Assembly (NCBI RefSeq): GCF_045679555.1
Contig: NC_092100.1
Location: 37,100,106 to 37,164,105 of the forward strand
DNA: 64,000 nt
Direction: 5' to 3'
Origin: Salvelinus alpinus
Taxonomy: Eukaryota; Chordata; Actinopteri; Salmoniformes; Salmonidae
Shown here: positions 62,346 to 64,000 of the stretch, in pieces
Position numbering within the stretch: position 1 is the stretch's first letter
Layout: the number at the start of each line of letters is the position of its first letter
Notes under the pieces: generated by a model
The model's input: the letters and a program-made list of their open reading frames with translations, nothing else
The model's database searches: none
Told to the model about the DNA's origin: nothing
Made by a program: the position numbers and the translations under genes

Positions 62346-63784
62346 AGTCAAAATGACTGCCTCGGTGCCTCTAGTGTTAATTGCAGAACATTCTGTGCTT
62401 TCGGTTAGCTGTGCTTTAGAGACTGTTGATTCCCAGTAGAGAGGGAATGGTAGCATTGCAATGGAGAGGCTGACTGTGCTCTAGTTGTGCTCAACCATAA
62501 CATATTTCTCTTACTAAATTACTCCTGTAGCTGTTCACTGGCTGTAGATATGATAGTATACTGTGTGCCCCTAATGGGAGCCTGCTTTCTCTCTCTCCCT
62601 CCATCTCTCCCCCTCCCTCTTTCTCTCCATCTCTCTCTCTCCCTCACTCCTCTCCCTTTCCATCTCTAATTAAAATGCATTGCCCCTGCAGCAGGATGGT
62701 CTCTGTATAAAGCCTCTGGGACATGCGGGTCAAGGCCTGCCTGCTCCATCTTAACCCTTCTATAAGACTCGGCCAACAAAAGAACAGTAGGGGATCTGGA
62801 ACCAACTCTGCAGGCTAATGCTGTTTACATTGGGTTGCACAGATTTCAGGCTTTTAAGATAACCAATGTTTATTTTTATGCTTGGAAGTGGGTAAAAGTA
62901 AGACACCATTTCGAACTGACACCATTTGTTACTTGTTGATAACATAACATGGTAATATGATCTATACGACGGTGACATTGGTGATTTGTATTATAAAAGT
63001 AAATAGATTTTTGCAAATATATTCATAGAAGTTGAGCAGAGCTGTGTATGCGGACCTTGTCCAGCTGGTAGTGATAGCCTTGCCTATGTACATTACAGTA
63101 CCTGTCTTTTAGGTCAGGATGCAGATAGAATTATGGTAATGTGACATCTGGCTGTCCTGCTATGGTATGGCAGTGATGCTGGCTGGCTGGCTGGTCCAGT
63201 GGCATGGTCATTGTTTGGTTCCCAACCAGGGGTACTAGGATCCCTGGGGGTGCTTTGCCTATCCACAGAGGTTACTTATGAAGACTAATGAGTCCATAGG
63301 CTTACTCGTAAAATGCACATGAGGGGGTACTTTAGGGGTACTCCGAGCAGAGCAAAATTCAGTTGGTGATAGAGTAACCGAAAAAGGGCTTATTTTTTTA
63401 GGAACAAAAAATGTACAGTACAGATTATTGTATGGGACAATATGCAAACGTTTGAGAGAAAGATCATTTGAAAAATACAATTTTATTGAGTAAATGTATT
63501 CATTGGGTTCTTTTAATTTTGATAAGAGATGAAAATGCAATCAATTGAAAGTTATTTGTTGGTGTAAAACATTGAATTTACTGATTTGAAGGTTGCGTTA
63601 TTCTGGCAGAAAAATTGAAGTCCCCACTGAAAAGGTTTAAATAACACTGGTCCACAGCCATGTAGCTGTCTGAAAGCCATATGGCCCTGGGCTTTTAGAC
63701 AGCTACTCAGGGTAAACAAAAACAATATATATTTATATATTTTTATTGTAAAATGCACTGGATAGTGTAGTACGGCGTAGTAGT
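62346..63784 (+). other. Non-coding DNA, nothing recognised
   Basis: A CT-rich stretch lies at 62585-62665. No exon with a convincing splice pair was found. Confidence 0.45.
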
Positions 63785-63924
63785 ACGGCGCCTCTGGAAC
63801 AAGGGTTAAGTGCTTTGATCAAGAACACATTGACAGATTTTTCACCTTGACAGCTCAGGTATTCAAACCAGCAACCTTTCAATTACTTGCCCAATGCTCT
63901 AACCACTAGGCTATCTGCCGCCCA
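63785..63924 (-). mobile_element. HpaI-like SINE head, divergent body
   Basis: Minus strand: GGGCGGCAGATAGCCTAGTG, box B GGTTGCTGGTTTGAATACC, then TTGATCAAAGCACTTAACCC, a body different from the copy at 33289. Confidence 0.8.
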
Positions 63925-64000
63925 AAAAGGAGCTTAGGTGGTGGGCGTGTCAGGGTGTGTGGCATGGAGTGTGGTCGGCCCGTCCGCGTGCTGAATTTTA

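Noticed and set aside
62670..62760. Possible exon after CCCCTGCAG near 62692
   Set aside because: The sequence after the acceptor has an in-frame TAA soon in the plausible frame and no matching donor.

Overview
This is vertebrate nuclear DNA, almost certainly from a salmonid fish (Salmo, Oncorhynchus, Salvelinus or a relative). The evidence is the repeat content: SINEs with tRNA-Leu-like (SlmI-type) and tRNA-Lys-like (HpaI-type) heads, both carrying the shared tail seen in salmonid SINEs; several Tc1-like transposon families, one with the terminal repeat of the Sleeping Beauty group; TTAA-flanked MITEs; fish L2- and Rex1-like LINE remains; and very long (CA)n and (CT)n microsatellites. There is no bacterial gene, operon or CRISPR array. 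Most long open frames in the window are microsatellites or minisatellites read through and are not listed.

Host gene. Two consecutive coding exons of a SHANK postsynaptic scaffold gene lie on the + strand: 20395-20598 (SPN domain) and 24914-24985. Both have good splice sites and compatible phases. The next exon in SHANK order, the start of the ankyrin repeats, is also present, but on the minus strand at 52698-52806. It lies inside a 5.65-kb hAT-like element (49727-55377) flanked by a perfect 8-bp target duplication. This looks like a gene fragment carried within a transposon. Most of the window would therefore be a large, transposon-filled SHANK intron. Candidate alternative first exons at 40546 and 48033 and an Ig-like fragment at 15960-16305 are weakly supported.

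Mobile DNA, left to right. 1-7260: degraded MITEs, a SINE split by a LINE tail, and a dead Tc1 copy. 7608-13501: a complete two-ORF non-LTR retrotransposon of Tx1/L1 type (ORF1 with RRM-like fold and CCHC knuckle; ORF2 with endonuclease, reverse transcriptase and C-terminal zinc finger). Both frames are open and it sits inside a (TC)n microsatellite, which suggests a target-specific and possibly recently active element. 14425-18260: a rearranged Sleeping-Beauty-like copy and L2-like LINE pieces. 21.5-39 kb: nested Tc1, piggyBac-like, Penelope-like, hAT-like and solo-LTR insertions, several with precise target duplications or empty sites visible within the window. 40.9-45.5 kb: a long (GT)n and two large minisatellites (12-bp unit, about 1 kb; 27/20/26-bp units, about 2.6 kb). 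45.7-64 kb: a MITE, the hAT-like composite element, more SINEs and solo LTRs, and otherwise ordinary intronic or intergenic DNA.

All identifications come from reading the sequence and from recalled family features. No database search was run, so family names for repeats are best guesses, and the SHANK paralogue (shank3 favoured) is unresolved.
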